A stretch of DNA of 64,000 bases from NCBI GenBank assembly GCA_036936605.1, contig JAUPFV010000004.1, positions 295,658,009 through 295,722,008 on the forward strand, read 5' to 3'. Of this stretch, positions 21,660 through 32,345 are shown piece by piece. A program made the position numbers and the translations under genes. The first letter of the stretch is position 1. Each line of letters starts with the position of its first letter. This DNA is from Limnanthes douglasii subsp. nivea (Eukaryota > Streptophyta > Magnoliopsida > Brassicales > Limnanthaceae). The notes beneath the pieces were generated by a model. It was not told where the DNA came from, made no database searches, and saw nothing but the letters and a program-made list of their open reading frames with translations.

Positions 21660-23000
21660 CTGACTCGTCTACTTTGGTTTCTGGCTTGTTGGGGCCGAAG
21701 GTTTGGTGGATACTGGCTGGGTCGGATGTATTGTGCCGACCGGTTGGACCGCCCGAGCGTAGCTCGATTGAGTGCCCTGCCTTATTACTACTGATGCCTG
21801 AGCACTTTGCTGAATTTGCACTGCCAGCTCGGACGCTTCGGTCTCTTCGATCAATATTTGCTTCTCTATTTGAGACAGAAGTGCGGAGAAACTGAATGCC
21901 TGTTTCTTCGTTACCGGTTGCTTCATAGGTCCCGGGAGTAAGCCCAAATGAAACGCGGTTAGAGCCACATTCTCTTCACAATGGTCCAGGTCGGTCTTAG
22001 CGTCAATAAATCGTCGGGTATACTCCCTGAGGCTTTCCCCCAACCTCTGTCTACAATTCATAATAGTGTCTCCGTTGGCTCGGAAACTCTTACTTCCAAC
22101 GAAATGTTGTCTAAACATTTTCCAGAACATCCCGAAGTTTTTGATGCAGCCTTGTGGTAAACGGTTGTACCACTTGGATGCCCGATCTCAGAAGGTCATA
22201 GAGAATGCTCTACACATGAGTTTATCATCATTGTCGAAACTCAGCATGAAGTTTTTGAAGGCCTCCAGGTGATTATCCGGGTCCTTCTTCCCATCGTACT
22301 TTTCTAGCTTGGAAATATCAAATCGCTTCGGGAGCTGCCCTGCTAATATGTCGTCGGAAAATGGCGAGGCTCTCCAATTAACTCCGAACCCGAAAGCTCC
22401 GCCTCCGAGTCCTTCTGTTTGGACTCCGTAGAGTCCCTCGTCCCCTGGACTGATAAACTGGCTGCTGGTTCGGTAACCTAGATGCTGGCTGTTCGATGGT
22501 TGCCATGGTACTTGAGGCAGCGCTGCTCGCTCTTCACGACTGGCTGCGGGCATTTCTTCCTTCTCAAACGACACCGGAGTTCGTTTCTCAGTGCTACCCT
22601 TTTTGTATTTCGGGGAGTCTGTCCTGGGTCCTCGAAGGCGTCAGGAACGATTTTTATGTGTACGTAGGACTCTTTCCCGTCTTCGGTACTCCTTGCCCGA
22701 TGAGTCCTCTGAGGTGTAGTCAGCGGACACTCCGTGATGATCCTCTGGGTATCGTTGCGCTCTGGCATTTTGCCCTTCCTCGGGATGAGGCTCTCGAGGA
22801 TACCTGACAGGTTGGGCTTCGATGCGAGGTCCAACAGTGGGGTTGCCCTCCTCACGGTCCTCCAAGAGTGGTTCTTTGCCTTTTCCTTCCCGGACCCTTT
22901 TCTCGTCTAGTGCCCGTTCTCTCTCGGCGTTCAGCCTGACAATGTCTTCCAAGAGCTGTCTTTGGGTCATGATTAGGGTCAACCGTTTGTCCCGACCCTG
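21660..23000 (-). pseudogene. R gag
   Basis: Four overlapping minus-strand frames make up gag. 22641-22982 and 22478-22855 hold a charged N-terminus (LLEDIVRLNAERERALDEKR). 22188-22574 holds KLEKYDGKKDPDNHLEAFKN and LMCRAFSMTF. 21669-22130 holds QHFVGSKSFRANGD, LGESLREYTRRFIDAKTDLD and LTAFHLGLLPGPM. These are the usual capsid motifs of Tat gag. Frame changes at about 22570 and 22160 break it. Confidence 0.85.
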
Positions 23001-23150
23001 GTCGTAGCGCCCCCGACCTGGGCTTCTTCGCCTTCGGATACCGAAACTGCTCGGATTACTTCTCTACCGACCCTCTCTCCCACAGCCTCGTCATTCATCT
23101 TTTAAAGAGTGATTTTCAAAGAAAAAAGATTCCTTTTTGGTATCACGAAT

Positions 23151-23168
23151 TCCCACAGACGGCGCCAA
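23151..23168 (-). other. Primer binding site of element R
   Basis: On the minus strand TTGGCGCCGTCTGTGGG directly follows the LTR end. This is the form seen in many Tat/Ogre/Retand elements. Confidence 0.75.
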
Positions 23169-23499
23169 TGATGAGTAAATAGATGACTTATGGAATATAT
23201 GGGATCTCGAGTCTGATGTGACTAGAGAGAGAAAGTGTAGAGAGATAAGGTGTCAAAAGAATAAAATAATATTCAATGTCCCCCCTTACCAAGAATAAAG
23301 AATCCCCCTTTATAGTGTTAGAAGGTGGACCCATTTATGTTCTTAGTGGGCTTGCTTTATTACCTCTTTAGTCCCTTATTGTTTATATTGTTTACAAATT
23401 ACTCTCTAACTTACAATAAAGACTCAAATAAACACATTAGTTTCCTTTTATTAACAATTAGTCCTTTACTCCTATTACTGGCGAATTATTCCCTTATCA
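23169..23499 (-). repeat. 5' LTR of element R
   Basis: 331 bp, TGATGAG to TTATCA, adjacent to the primer site on its left and to the TSD copy GCATA (23500-23504) on its right. Nearly identical to 14201-14531. Confidence 0.9.
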
Positions 23500-23504
23500 G
23501 CATA

Positions 23505-23937
23505 TATGCCTTTTAAGTCTCCCATGCCTATCTCTCTATCTTGAATATTTTTTAACTAGTTTTTGTTTCTTCTTAGACCTCCCTTCATCACTGCTTGATG
23601 ACAAATACTTCTCAAGCTCAGCCTCGTTCGAAGAGTTGCTGGAGGACTCAGAATCTGAACTTTCAACCGGCTTGGACTGGTGAGTCTTCTTAGAACTGAC
23701 GTGGGTTTTGTTTGCACTCAAATGAGTCTTTGCTGATGGATCATTTTGCCTGGGGTTGTCAGTATGATGGATGGCTGACGCCCTTGACTTCTCCTTTATA
23801 CCCATTTCTGCTTGTTTTATGGCCCTCAATGTCTCTATTTCTTCCCTCAACTTGTCTCTCTCTTCGATGGTGTGTTCCTTGTTTTCCCCAACTACCTCTA
23901 CCACAGGTGGTGAAGCTGTTTGCTTGTTCAGATCCAT
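23505..23937 (-). pseudogene. G2 gag, N-terminal part
   Basis: Frame 23536-23937 starts MDLNKQTASPPVVEVV and has a coiled-coil-like charged stretch (HTIEERDKLREEIETLRAIK) and a Ser/Lys-rich stretch (SSSDEGRSKKKQKL). It continues at 14200 beyond element R. The G1 copy of the same region is uninterrupted (26554-27400), which confirms the order. Confidence 0.8.
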
Positions 23938-23989
23938 CCGAACTGGTATTTTCTACTAGTTTTGAATATAAGATTCAGGCACCATCGTG

Positions 23990-24010
23990 CTCCCACTATG
24001 GTCGCCAATT
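23990..24010 (-). other. Primer binding site of G2
   Basis: On the minus strand AATTGGCGACCATAGTGGGA follows the LTR end at 24011. The G1 element has the near-identical AATTGGCGACCACAGTGGGA at 27424-27443. Confidence 0.65.
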
Positions 24011-24387
24011 CGGTTTGGATTATTTTGGGTTGAGGGTAATTTTATAAAGTGTTTTGTAAAGTATTTTAAGTATTAAGTGTTTGGTATAAAGTAGTGAGAG
24101 ATTTAAGCAGTCTGGTTGTATTAAATGTTTATTAGCCTCATTAATGAAAGTGGTTGGGGTATTTATACCCTTAATCAAGGACTCATGGGCTTACCGGTCA
24201 AGTTATGAAACCGGGTCAAGTTTAAAGACCCATTAATATTTTAAGCTGATTAGCACATAGCTTAGTCAAAAGGTGTTTAAATGTTTTTACTTTTGTCCTG
24301 CCCAGATAGTTCAGTGGTATGTTATTGTCCGAATTGCCCTTGTCCGGATAATACAATGGATTGTGACTCGATAATCCGAACTCATCA
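24011..24387 (-). repeat. 5' LTR of G2
   Basis: Starts CGGTTTGG (TG mutated to CG) and ends ACTCATCA. Conserved blocks CATTAATGAAAGTGGTTGGG, CTCATGGGCTTA and GGGTCAAGTTTAAAGACC match the G1 LTRs and the solo LTR at 2425. Its right flank, AATGTGACCCATCTTGG, is RT sequence of G1, showing that G2 inserted there. The left LTR of G2 is not present. Confidence 0.8.
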
Positions 24388-24764
24388 AATGTGACCCATC
24401 TTGGTTAACCGATCAACTTCTTGGACAATCACATATGCTTTTTCGTTAGAAAAAAACGTCCTTTTTTGTACGACTGGTATAATACCACTATGGATTGACA
24501 ACTTATATGAAATAATATCTTATGGTACTCCAGTAACATCACTGTTCCACCATGCAAAAACATGTTGATTATTCATTAAAAATAATAACAACCGGTGCTT
24601 TAATTCTGGTTCTAGTTTAGAGCTAATCTTAACATTCTTTCCCTCTGCGTTGGAGTGAGTTTCAACCTCTTCGATAGGTATTATAACAATGGGAGCTTCC
24701 CTGGGATCATCAATCTCATTTTTCTCTTTGATAGTATCACTGAAGCATTCCATGGCTATCTTTT
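24388..24764 (-). pseudogene. G1 reverse transcriptase, N-terminal fragment
   Basis: Minus-strand frame 24520-24753 with EIDDPREAPIVIIPIEEVET and LEPELKHRLLLFLMNNQHVFAWWNSDV corresponds to the RT start of G2 (11855-12274) and G5 (57473-58369). The G2 insertion at 24387 cuts off the rest. Confidence 0.8.
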
Positions 24765-25122
24765 TTACGAGTTACTATTTTGCCTTAGTAAATTGTTAAG
24801 AGAGAATTCTAGAGAGAGAAAGAGCTAAAGTGTTTTTAGAGAGAGAAAACACAAGTACAAATGAGTTTCAAAGTAAAAGTATTAAACCCCTTTATTAGAG
24901 TAGTCGCCCTTTATATAGACGAGCCAAGACTTAGTCTCAAACTGAAATCTATTACAAAAGAGGGCTAATTGATGTTTAGTCCTCAACAATTATACATAGT
25001 TACAAATATTCTCTAAAACTTATATCAGTTACAAATTAAGGACAAAACTTACATTACTTACAATTAAATCCTTAAATTGAAATTGTTTACAATTTAATCC
25101 TCAAAATCCTATTTCTATATCA
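24765..25122 (-). mobile_element. Solo LTR of an R-related gypsy family inside G1
   Basis: The 358-bp stretch is flanked by a perfect CTTTT duplication (24760-24764 and 25123-25127). It begins TTACGAGTTACTA, comparable with TGATGAGTAAATA of the R LTR, and ends TATATCA. It shares the same layout of AGAGAGAAAG runs, a CCCCTTTAT stretch and repeated ACTTACAATTAA-type blocks. Removing it with one TSD joins the protease-RT linker of G1 in the form seen in G2 (near 12340). Confidence 0.75.
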
Positions 25123-25127
25123 CTTTT

Positions 25128-25912
25128 GACTGCTCCAGACAACACCTACTGGTCACTGGACAAGACATATCAAGCATTGGTAGACCGTAGAGGCCACATC
25201 ATTCATTCTGGAGAGCCAAGAACTCCTAGAATTTATGTTGTACGATGGTGGGAAATCCACCACAACAAATAACACTCTCACCATTTTTTAAAGGGCCCAT
25301 TTCTCAAGAATACTTCCTCTTCGAACTCCGCGATCACATACGCAAAACTTCCTGTAAAGCCTACAATGGTTCTGTTCGAACGTTGAATAATCATTTGCTT
25401 GTAGGAGCTTAAAAACATGATGTTTGCCGAACTTCCTGTATCAATCAGAATTCGGCGTATATTGTTTCCCCCTATTGAAGCCCCTATTACCACCGCATCC
25501 TCGTGAGGTCCTGCAATGTCCCTCAGGTCATCCTCATCAAAAACTATGAATGGGGATGGGGATTGGCATTGGTAAGTAGAAATTCCACCATCTAACTGGG
25601 TGGCCAAATTGTGGACATGCCTCTTCCTTGATGAAGTAGAAGGCTTAGACACAGTATCCCCTCCGAAAATAGTTAATGATTCAAAAACGCTGATCAGTCC
25701 GGAAACCGTCTTGGTTTTGTCTATTATCACCCCACCTGATTCCGACTTAGATTTGGATCCAGATACTCAGAGTCTATATCAAATATTTCAACAATCACCA
25801 TTGCACCCTCTTGTGTAGATGTCACAGGATTCTTCGAAGGGCCTGTCCGAGGAGCATTGGTTTGCGCATTATCCGGTCTGTTTCCATTTTGATTTTTAAC
25901 GTAGGCCCCCAA
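25128..25912 (-). pseudogene. G1 protease and linker
   Basis: Frame 25278-25730 carries the aspartic protease with RRILIDTGSSANIMFLSSYK (active site DTGSSAN intact), preceded by SPFIVFDEDDLRDIAGPHED and followed by IVGFTGSFAYVIAEFEEEVF. Frame 25727-25912 provides the upstream linker (NPVTSTQEGAMVIVEIFDID). A stop at 25278 and a frame change at about 25730 break the polyprotein. Confidence 0.85.
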
Positions 25913-27422
25913 CTTTCCCCTTTCAATGAGGCTCTAGACCTCTTGCTTCAATGCTATGCAATCCTGAGTATCATGGCCTATGCCATTGTGATATTGACAA
26001 AAACGAGTGCTCCGGTTTTCTCTAGGAGGCTGCAACACTGTCGGTTTTCTAAAATGCACCTCATTCTTAGTCTTGTCATAAATTGTAGCCACGCTCTTCC
26101 CCAACTCAGCGAACCACTTAGGCTAAACCCAGGGCCCCTCTTACTTCTGGTTTGTTGGCTCTGAGTTTGGTTGGATTGATTTTGCGTTGACCGGTTGGAC
26201 CCTTGTCCGGTCTCCTTTGCCATAGAACTGAATTGATTAGTAGCTAGATAAGTTGATGTTGTAGTGGTAGATCTCACTTGATGGTGTACTCTTGTTTTCT
26301 TGGTCTCTTCTACATTGATTTTTCCCACTTGATTTAATAAACCACCCCAGGTCATAGCCTTCTTCCAAGTTATTGAATCGACTAGATTCCCAGGATTTAA
26401 ACCTTGCCTAAAGAAAGCAATTGCAACTTTCTCAAAGCAATATGCTAGCCCATTATTTGTATTCACAAATCGATTAATGTATGTCTTATGGGACTCGTTT
26501 GGATCCTGAGCACAATGGATAATGTTGTCCTTATTACCCTTAAGTTCCTTACTTCAAACAAATTTCCTCAGGAAGGCAACCCAAACCGTATCGAAATTTC
26601 TTATACACCCCCGAGGGAGACTGTTGTACCATTTAAGGGCACTTCCTGTGAAAGTTTGGGAGAAAGCCCTACACAATAGCTTGTCATCATCATCAAAATT
26701 CATCATAAAGTTCTTGAACTGTTCCAGATGGTTTTCCAGATCTCGACTCCCATCATATTTCTCCATCTTGGAGCTATCAATTTTTTTAAGAAAATGTCCG
26801 TAGAGTATTTTTGCGGATAAAGGCGATTGCCTCCAATTCTTGTTGCGACTGAAAAGAGTATCTTCACTAGGGGTTGCAAAAATACCCAGTTCTGACTGAA
26901 AGGCAAAGGGATCAATCAACAATTGATCAATATGCTTGGGAACTGACCCCTTACCCTGGTGCCTCTTGAGTCTGCCATGTCTGTCCCTCTTTCTTGAATG
27001 TTTTTTAGTTAACCTCGTTTTCTTTTTAGATCTTCCTTTATCACTACTTGAAGATAGTGATTCTTCAAAACCTGCCTCATTTGACGAGATGCTGGAGGAC
27101 TCAAATGCAGAGCTCTGAACAGGCTTAGATCGGTGTGTCTTTTTTGAGCTGAGATGACTCTTCAAAGATTGCTCATTTTATCCAGGATTGTCAGTGTGGT
27201 GAAGTACTAACACTAAGGATTTCTCCTTAATTCTTTTTTCTGCTTGTTTTATTGCTCTCAACGCCTCTATTTCAGTCTTGAGTTAGTCTCACTCCTCGAT
27301 GGTATATTCCTTGTTTTCTCTCGCACCTTCCACCTCTAGGGCTGGAACATTCTGCGAATTTAGATCCATCCCCGAAATGCTTTGCTTGCTGGTTTTGAAT
27401 GTGAAATTCAGGCACTGTCATG
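25913..27422 (-). pseudogene. G1 gag
   Basis: The capsid motifs KMEKYDGSRDLENHLEQFKN, LLCRAFSQTFTGSALKWYN (26554-27165) and NTNNGLAYCFEKVAIAFFRQ and GLNPGNLVDSITWKKAM (25978-26466) are clear. The zinc-binding stretch lies near 25950-26000. The N-terminal part (27166-27400) is the charged coiled-coil region with several stops. The start lies next to the primer site at 27424-27443. Confidence 0.85.
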
Positions 27423-27423
27423 T

Positions 27424-27443
27424 TCCCACTGTGGTCGCCAATT
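27424..27443 (-). other. Primer binding site of G1
   Basis: On the minus strand AATTGGCGACCACAGTGGGA directly follows the LTR end at 27444. Confidence 0.65.
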
Positions 27444-27773
27444 TGGTGTGGTTTATTTCTGTCTGAGGGTAATCTCGTAAAGTGTTTTGATATTTTGTGG
27501 AATTTAATGTTTAAAGTGGTGAACAGATTACCCTCATTAATGAAAGTGGTTGGGGTATTTATATATAATTACTGACCCATGGGCTTATTGGGTCAGATCA
27601 TGAAGTCGGGTCAAGTTTAAGGACTAATTAGTAATCTGGTTTGAAGTGACTAGCAGCTAGCTTAGTCAACATTTAATACATTTGTCCTGTTCGAAATTTT
27701 ATTATAATGGTGTGGTCCGAATTGACCATCGGATTAAGTCAAGACATATTAACTCAAATATCTGAACTCATCA
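27444..27773 (-). repeat. 5' LTR of G1
   Basis: 330 bp, TGGTGTGG to ACTCATCA, with TSD copy ACTAG at 27774-27778. It aligns with 4419-4728 over nearly all of that copy, which makes the two a pair. Confidence 0.9.
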
Positions 27774-27778
27774 ACTAG

Positions 27779-28671
27779 TAACGATTGTAGTTTGATTACT
27801 AAGCTTAAAAAAGAGTTACATTCAACTTTCCATATGAAAGATCTTGGCCAACTTACATACTTCTTAGGAAAAAAAGTTCGTCATCGGGCTAATGGTATTT
27901 TTTTGAACCAACAAAAATATATTCAAAATCTTATCACTTTGGCTGGTTTGGAGGATGCTTCTTCTGTTGATACTCCTATGGAAGTAAATGTCAAATTTAG
28001 GAAAAATGAAGGGAGCCTTTTAGATGATTCTACTCTTTATCGACGCTTGGTTGAGAGTTTTATCTACTTGACAACTACGCGTCCTGATATATCCTAAGTT
28101 GTTCATCAAGTCAGCCAGTTTATGTTCTCTCCTCGACATCTACACCTTGCTTCAGTACGACGCATCATTCGTAATCTTTAAGGCTCGCCCACTCGTGGTC
28201 TCTTCTTTCCTATTGAATCATCTCTTTAACTTGTTTCCTATAGTGATGCTGATTTGGCTAGATGTCCAAATACACATCGATCTACTACGGGTTGGTGTAT
28301 GTTTTAGGTGTTGCTCTAATTTCTTGAAGGTGTAAGAAACAAAATCGTATTTCTAAATCCTCTACCGAAGCCGAGTATCGTGCCATGTCTAGTGCTTGTT
28401 CTGAAATTGTATGGCTACGCGGTCTCTTTGAGAAGATTGGGTTTCCTGAAACATCTTCTACCCCTCTTCATGATGATAATACAATGCCATTTAGATTGCC
28501 AACGATCCTGATTTTCATGAGCGCACCAAACACATTAAAATTGATTGTCATTCGGTTCGAGAAACTTTGGAAAAACGGGTGATATATCATCCTCGTGTCT
28601 CTTCTAATCTCCAAGTGACTGATATTTTCACCAAAACTATGACTCGTCAACGACATTAATTTCTTATCGGC
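27779..28671 (+). pseudogene. Copia reverse transcriptase C-terminus and RNase H
   Basis: Continuation of the outer copia element after G1: LITKLKKELHSTFHMKDLGQ, LTYFLGKKVRHRANGIFLNQ and DTPMEVNVKFRKNEG form the RT thumb region. LTTTRPDIS followed by a stop, then SQFMFSPRHLHL lead to RNase H (SKSSTEAEYRAMSSACSEIV near 28355-28410, WLRGLFEKIGFPE). The end reads VTDIFTKTMTRQRH in a broken frame. Several frameshifts between 28090 and 28640. Together with 1150-4418 this gives one complete but dead copia polyprotein. Confidence 0.9.
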
Positions 28672-28765
28672 AAATTGTTACTGGTTGTAACCGCGGTGAA
28701 CTATTATCAAAAAAATGAGAACGATAAATAAGCCCACTTTTTTAGAAAAAAACACTTTTGAAATG
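28672..28765 (+). repeat. 3' LTR remnant of the outer copia element
   Basis: TTGTTACTGGTTGTAACCGC, GTGAACTATTATCA and CCCACTTTTTTAGAAAAAAA repeat the sequence before the primer site at 922. Divergence is considerable, in line with this being the oldest element of the nest. Confidence 0.55.
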
Positions 28766-29770
28766 TCCATACCATTTCCATACGTATGTTGACTCCAACC
28801 CTCCTCCTCTTTACCAGTGACATGCAAAGCCTTGACATTTCACGTAGATAAGCCGGGGCAGATGCTCGAAGACTGCTTAGTCTCTATTTCCTCTCCAAGC
28901 CGACTTGTGTGCTGACTGTGATGAAGATCCCTTATATCTTCGAGCCAGGTTTTTAGCGTTTGGGCCTCATGACTGTGGAAACACAAGCAAACTACTCTCC
29001 CATACTTCTGTAAATACCCCACGCTCGCATCCTCTTGTTGTTGCTGACAACCGTGAGATCCTAGGAATCTCTATATCGATCCCTGTCCCAATTGGACCTT
29101 CCATGTTTACAACCCTCTTTGTTGAAGCTCCATCTGGTGCTTTTGTTGTAACTTTAACCATGCTTTTCAACAACGCTACTGTACCTACCACTTCCATGTT
29201 ACCTCCTACTATCATGCTCAACAACGTTTCTACCCATGGTATATCTTTCGTCATTCCTTTGCCAGCCAACCAATCCTGGGCTAGTATTGCTGTAGCCTTC
29301 CAAGACAACAGGTTCTCTATGACCGTGTAGAAAATAAAAAACCAACGCGTTGACAATGATGTTCTTGTTTTCCCGCGTGAAGTCATTAGTAGGGATAAAT
29401 TGGATTGAGTTAAATGTTTATCGGACTACTTTCTGAGTAAGAAGGAAATTCCCTCATCATGCTCAGGCTCTTGTTGTTAAAATGTGGTGAAATCTATGCA
29501 TGAACAAACCTACCTCGTTAAAGATTGAGTACCAGGGTTTGTCCTCTCTTTACAGCAACTATAACTCCTTTTGCCACATTGCTGAAAAGTTCCCTGAGAA
29601 GCCTAACCTTCCTGGTGAGTATGACGCCTCGGTTAACGCCGACCATCGTCGAAAAGCAGCTCATGACCTACAACAACATTCCAGTTTCCGTCTCCTCCGG
29701 CGACTATGAGACACACCACTCGTCCGACTATAATGCTCTAATGATACGGCTTGGCAGTAAAAGTAACCCA
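28766..29770 (+). pseudogene. Decayed open region, possibly a LINE/DUF4283-type zinc-knuckle fragment
   Basis: Near 29512-29620 the plus strand reads LKIEYQGLSSLYSNYNSFCH, close to the pattern (V/I)EYxxLPPxCxxCxSFGH of plant LINE-associated DUF4283 proteins with the cysteines lost. Upstream there is a 140-codon minus-strand frame (28967-29386) and a plus-strand frame of similar length (28905-29330); neither matches anything I recognise. I take the stretch as old transposon-derived sequence. Confidence is low. Confidence 0.3.
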
Positions 29771-30713
29771 TGAGATTACTAAGTCGCCTACACGGTAGGC
29801 ATCCCATCTTTGGCTGCTCAAAGCAACTCTGTTGAGTCTAACCTTTCCTTAAAGGCTATCTCACCCATCTCAGCTCCTGTATCGTTTTTGTTGTCCCTCA
29901 TGTTCCGTCTATTCAGGTTGATAATATAATCTCTGATTAGTAATTTTCGTATTCATCCATCTATTCTTGTTACTCGCTATAAAATATAAAACAGTCATTG
30001 CCCTCGGTTCCACATTTAGCTATATATGGCTCTTGCTTCGGTTAAAAAACAGAACCGATAGGAACCGAAATGAATTCCAAGTTTATTAGACTAGTAGGAT
30101 TTCCTTAGAAGTGGCTATTCTTATAGATTGTTTTTGGCTTAATTGTTGGGTTTTATTTGGCTTAATTTGATAAACGACGTTCTGTCAAACATCAACACTC
30201 TCTTTGAGGTCAGCATTATCAACAAAAACCATCTTTTGTGTTATTTTCGTCGGACGAAATGCCGATTTGTGTATCGGGATGAACTCCCACAAATAAATCT
30301 CTAGTTTTCGCTTGGATCAAAATCATCACAGAGAGAGGTAACATGAACTGACCAAAGCATTATTTAAACAACCAACAGCCCAAATAAACCTAGTGACATG
30401 TTCGACGATTTCAAACTCGGGTTAACTCGGGTTTATTTTATGCGATCAGTCTACATTTATGTCTGTCATCTAGTGACATGTGTAGTGACATGTTCGACAA
30501 TTTCATACCCCTAACCTTTCGGGAAAATAAAACAAGTGAATTTCCTTGCGTAAGTAAAATATATTGAATCAGGTTGATCCCGAGGTTGATGCTATCATCG
30601 TTGATCCCGAGGTCCATGCTGTTGTCGTTGGTTCTGGACAGAATGTAATGAATCAGCTTCATATTAAGAGAAGAAAAAAAGAAGACAACGTAAAGCAAAA
30701 AGAAAGAAACAGT
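29771..30713. other. Intergenic sequence 3' of PAH gene A
   Basis: No gene recognised. CTAGTGACATGT occurs repeatedly near 30390-30490. Polyadenylation of gene A (minus strand) would fall in the right part of this stretch. Confidence 0.5.
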
Positions 30714-32345
30714 TCACATACTTTTACTCGCAACACCAGCAAGAAATTCATCTGCACAGAAACATCCATCAGAAGTAGCAAAAGCGAAAGAATCTATTTA
30801 AGTGCACAACCCTTCTATGACTTAAATCTTAAATCTCAAAACTTACCACAATTTTTACTCTCCACGGCTATTTTAAACTCACTGACTAGTTCAATATGTC
30901 TTCTAAGTATATAAGCAACCTGGCATGAAGAGAATTCAAACGATCAAGGCTCAAGAGTGTGACATTATCGTGACGCAATAGAGAGGGAAAACCTACCGCC
31001 AGCAGCAAACGTTCCTTTGTGGATCCACTGTTACGATATAACATTATCTTCTTTAGAAACTTCTGGTATTGAGCTAAATTGCCTAACTGTTCCTCGACTT
31101 TCTCACAGAAAACAAATCCGTCGTTGAACACGCCTGACATAAGAACGAACAACACATATCAGACATCCCTCGTGTAGATAACAAATACAGATTGGGATCA
31201 TATCAGAGAAAATTATTACACATAATTGCTTTTCCAGTGTCTTTTAATTTCCGAGGAACTGGTCCATCCCCATCAAGGTTTATATCAAACTCATACCCCT
31301 TCGGTAAAAAAAGGTTAAACCCCTTGAGCAAATGATCATGACCTTCAAATAGTCCTTTAACTTGAACTAGTGTAGTTTTAACATCAACCCTGACAAAAAA
31401 AAAAAAAAATAGCCGCAAAACATTCAGCAGTAGCGAAGAGTATCAAAATTTTCAATTAAAGTTCCACAGGCTTTACCTATCATCCTCGAGGTCTGACATG
31501 AGCTGAATGAAACTGTTAAATATATGTTTTTCATTTTGAAACGTATCCTCCACTTTCGTAATATAAGCTGCGGCGTCCTCCATCGTCCATTCACTAGAGT
31601 ATCAACATTAAAATCAAAGCTATTTAATACATTCAGCATATTATTTCAATACAGAAAGTTTCGTAACACAATCAATCAAGGCTACACTGCGGCCGAAAGC
31701 TAAGACAACTTCCACAAAGCGCAAAGCCAGGAGATTTTCAAACTTCTTTGAAGCTTTGGCCACAAATGAGTCACACATGCAACAATGACAAGAAAAGTGA
31801 CCTTGGTGCTGGGCCACGAGGGCTATTGTCTACTGAGCCCCTAGACATTTCGTCTCCATCGCTCTCCATTTCTGCACAGACAGAGAGACTTTGAAAGAAA
31901 TATTTGCAAAAAATTGTTTTCAGATAATATTTTTGGAAGATCACTAACTTATACATTCTTCAGACTGCTACTAACATTGAAAGAAGAAACCATTCAAGAG
32001 AAAACAGAGCTAAGCAATAGTGTTTCTCGGGGCTGTTTTGTAAAGAAACAAGAAATGAACCCAGAAACTCCAACTTGTGAAAAAAAAATAACTTATTACA
32101 AATGGGTTGGATAAATTTATGGATTTTGAAATACATATGCTCCGGATTCTTGAATTTTATTAAAGAAACTCACGTATGCGTCGGGCCCTGTTTCGCCTTC
32201 GGCCTTTGCCTATGCCTCGTCCATGGGTTCTGTTTCTGTTGGCTCTCCGTCGCCGCAGTACAAGCTGACTCAGTGGAGTGTCGGAGTCTGAGGTGGATGC
32301 GATAGTCGATGCGGTAGTAGATGTGGTAGTATCTTTTTCTTCCAT
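30714..32345 (-). CDS. PAH gene A: small SIN3-like protein with paired amphipathic helix repeats
   Basis: Seven exons read by eye, all with GT-AG borders and matching phases: 32174-32345, 31802-31871, 31477-31593, 31220-31389, 30997-31133, 30847-30919, 30714-30751. They total 777 nt, 258 residues. Exon 1 encodes a Thr/Ser stretch and an Arg-rich segment (LRRRRANRNRTHGRGIGKGR), likely a nuclear signal. Exons 3-4 form PAH repeat 1 (EWTMEDAAAYITKVEDTFQN, then VKGLFEGHDHLLKGFNLFLP with the conserved GFNxFLPxGY). Exons 5-6 form a weaker repeat 2 (VFNDGFVFCEKVEEQLGN; VAYILRRHIELVSEF). SIN3 PAH repeats bind short helices of transcription factors in histone deacetylase complexes; the deacetylase-binding region of full SIN3 is absent. 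It ends early relative to gene B. The start ATG at 32345 is chosen because exon 1 joins exon 2 in frame; an internal ATG at 31869 is the alternative. Paralogue of 43636-45325. Confidence 0.75.

Larger units (their letters stand above)
14201..23499 (-). mobile_element. R: Tat/Retand-like Ty3/gypsy element nested in G2 gag
   Basis: Two 331-bp LTRs (14201-14531 and 23169-23499) begin TGATGAG and end TTATTA/TTATCA. They are flanked by GCACA and GCATA. By eye they differ at about 15 positions, roughly 95 percent identity, so this is the youngest member of the nest. Minus-strand order: 5' LTR, primer site with TTGGCGCC, gag, protease, truncated RT, RNase H, integrase, 89-bp tandem repeats, antisense ORF, 3' LTR. 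The antisense ORF and repeat block are the pattern described for Retand. A large deletion in RT makes it non-autonomous. Confidence 0.9.
4419..27773 (-). mobile_element. G1: Tat-type Ty3/gypsy element inserted in the copia RT, itself holding G2, R and a solo LTR
   Basis: Terminal sequences TGGTGTGG at 4419 and ACTCATCA ending at 27773 are flanked by ACTGG (4414-4418) and ACTAG (27774-27778), a 5-bp TSD with one mismatch. The copia frame is continuous across the insertion. The element is on the minus strand. Its own surviving parts are LTR 27444-27773, primer site, gag, protease and RT start down to about 24388, plus the truncated left LTR 4419-4728. Everything between is later insertion or belongs to G2. 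Its own integrase and antisense region appear lost. Confidence 0.8.
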
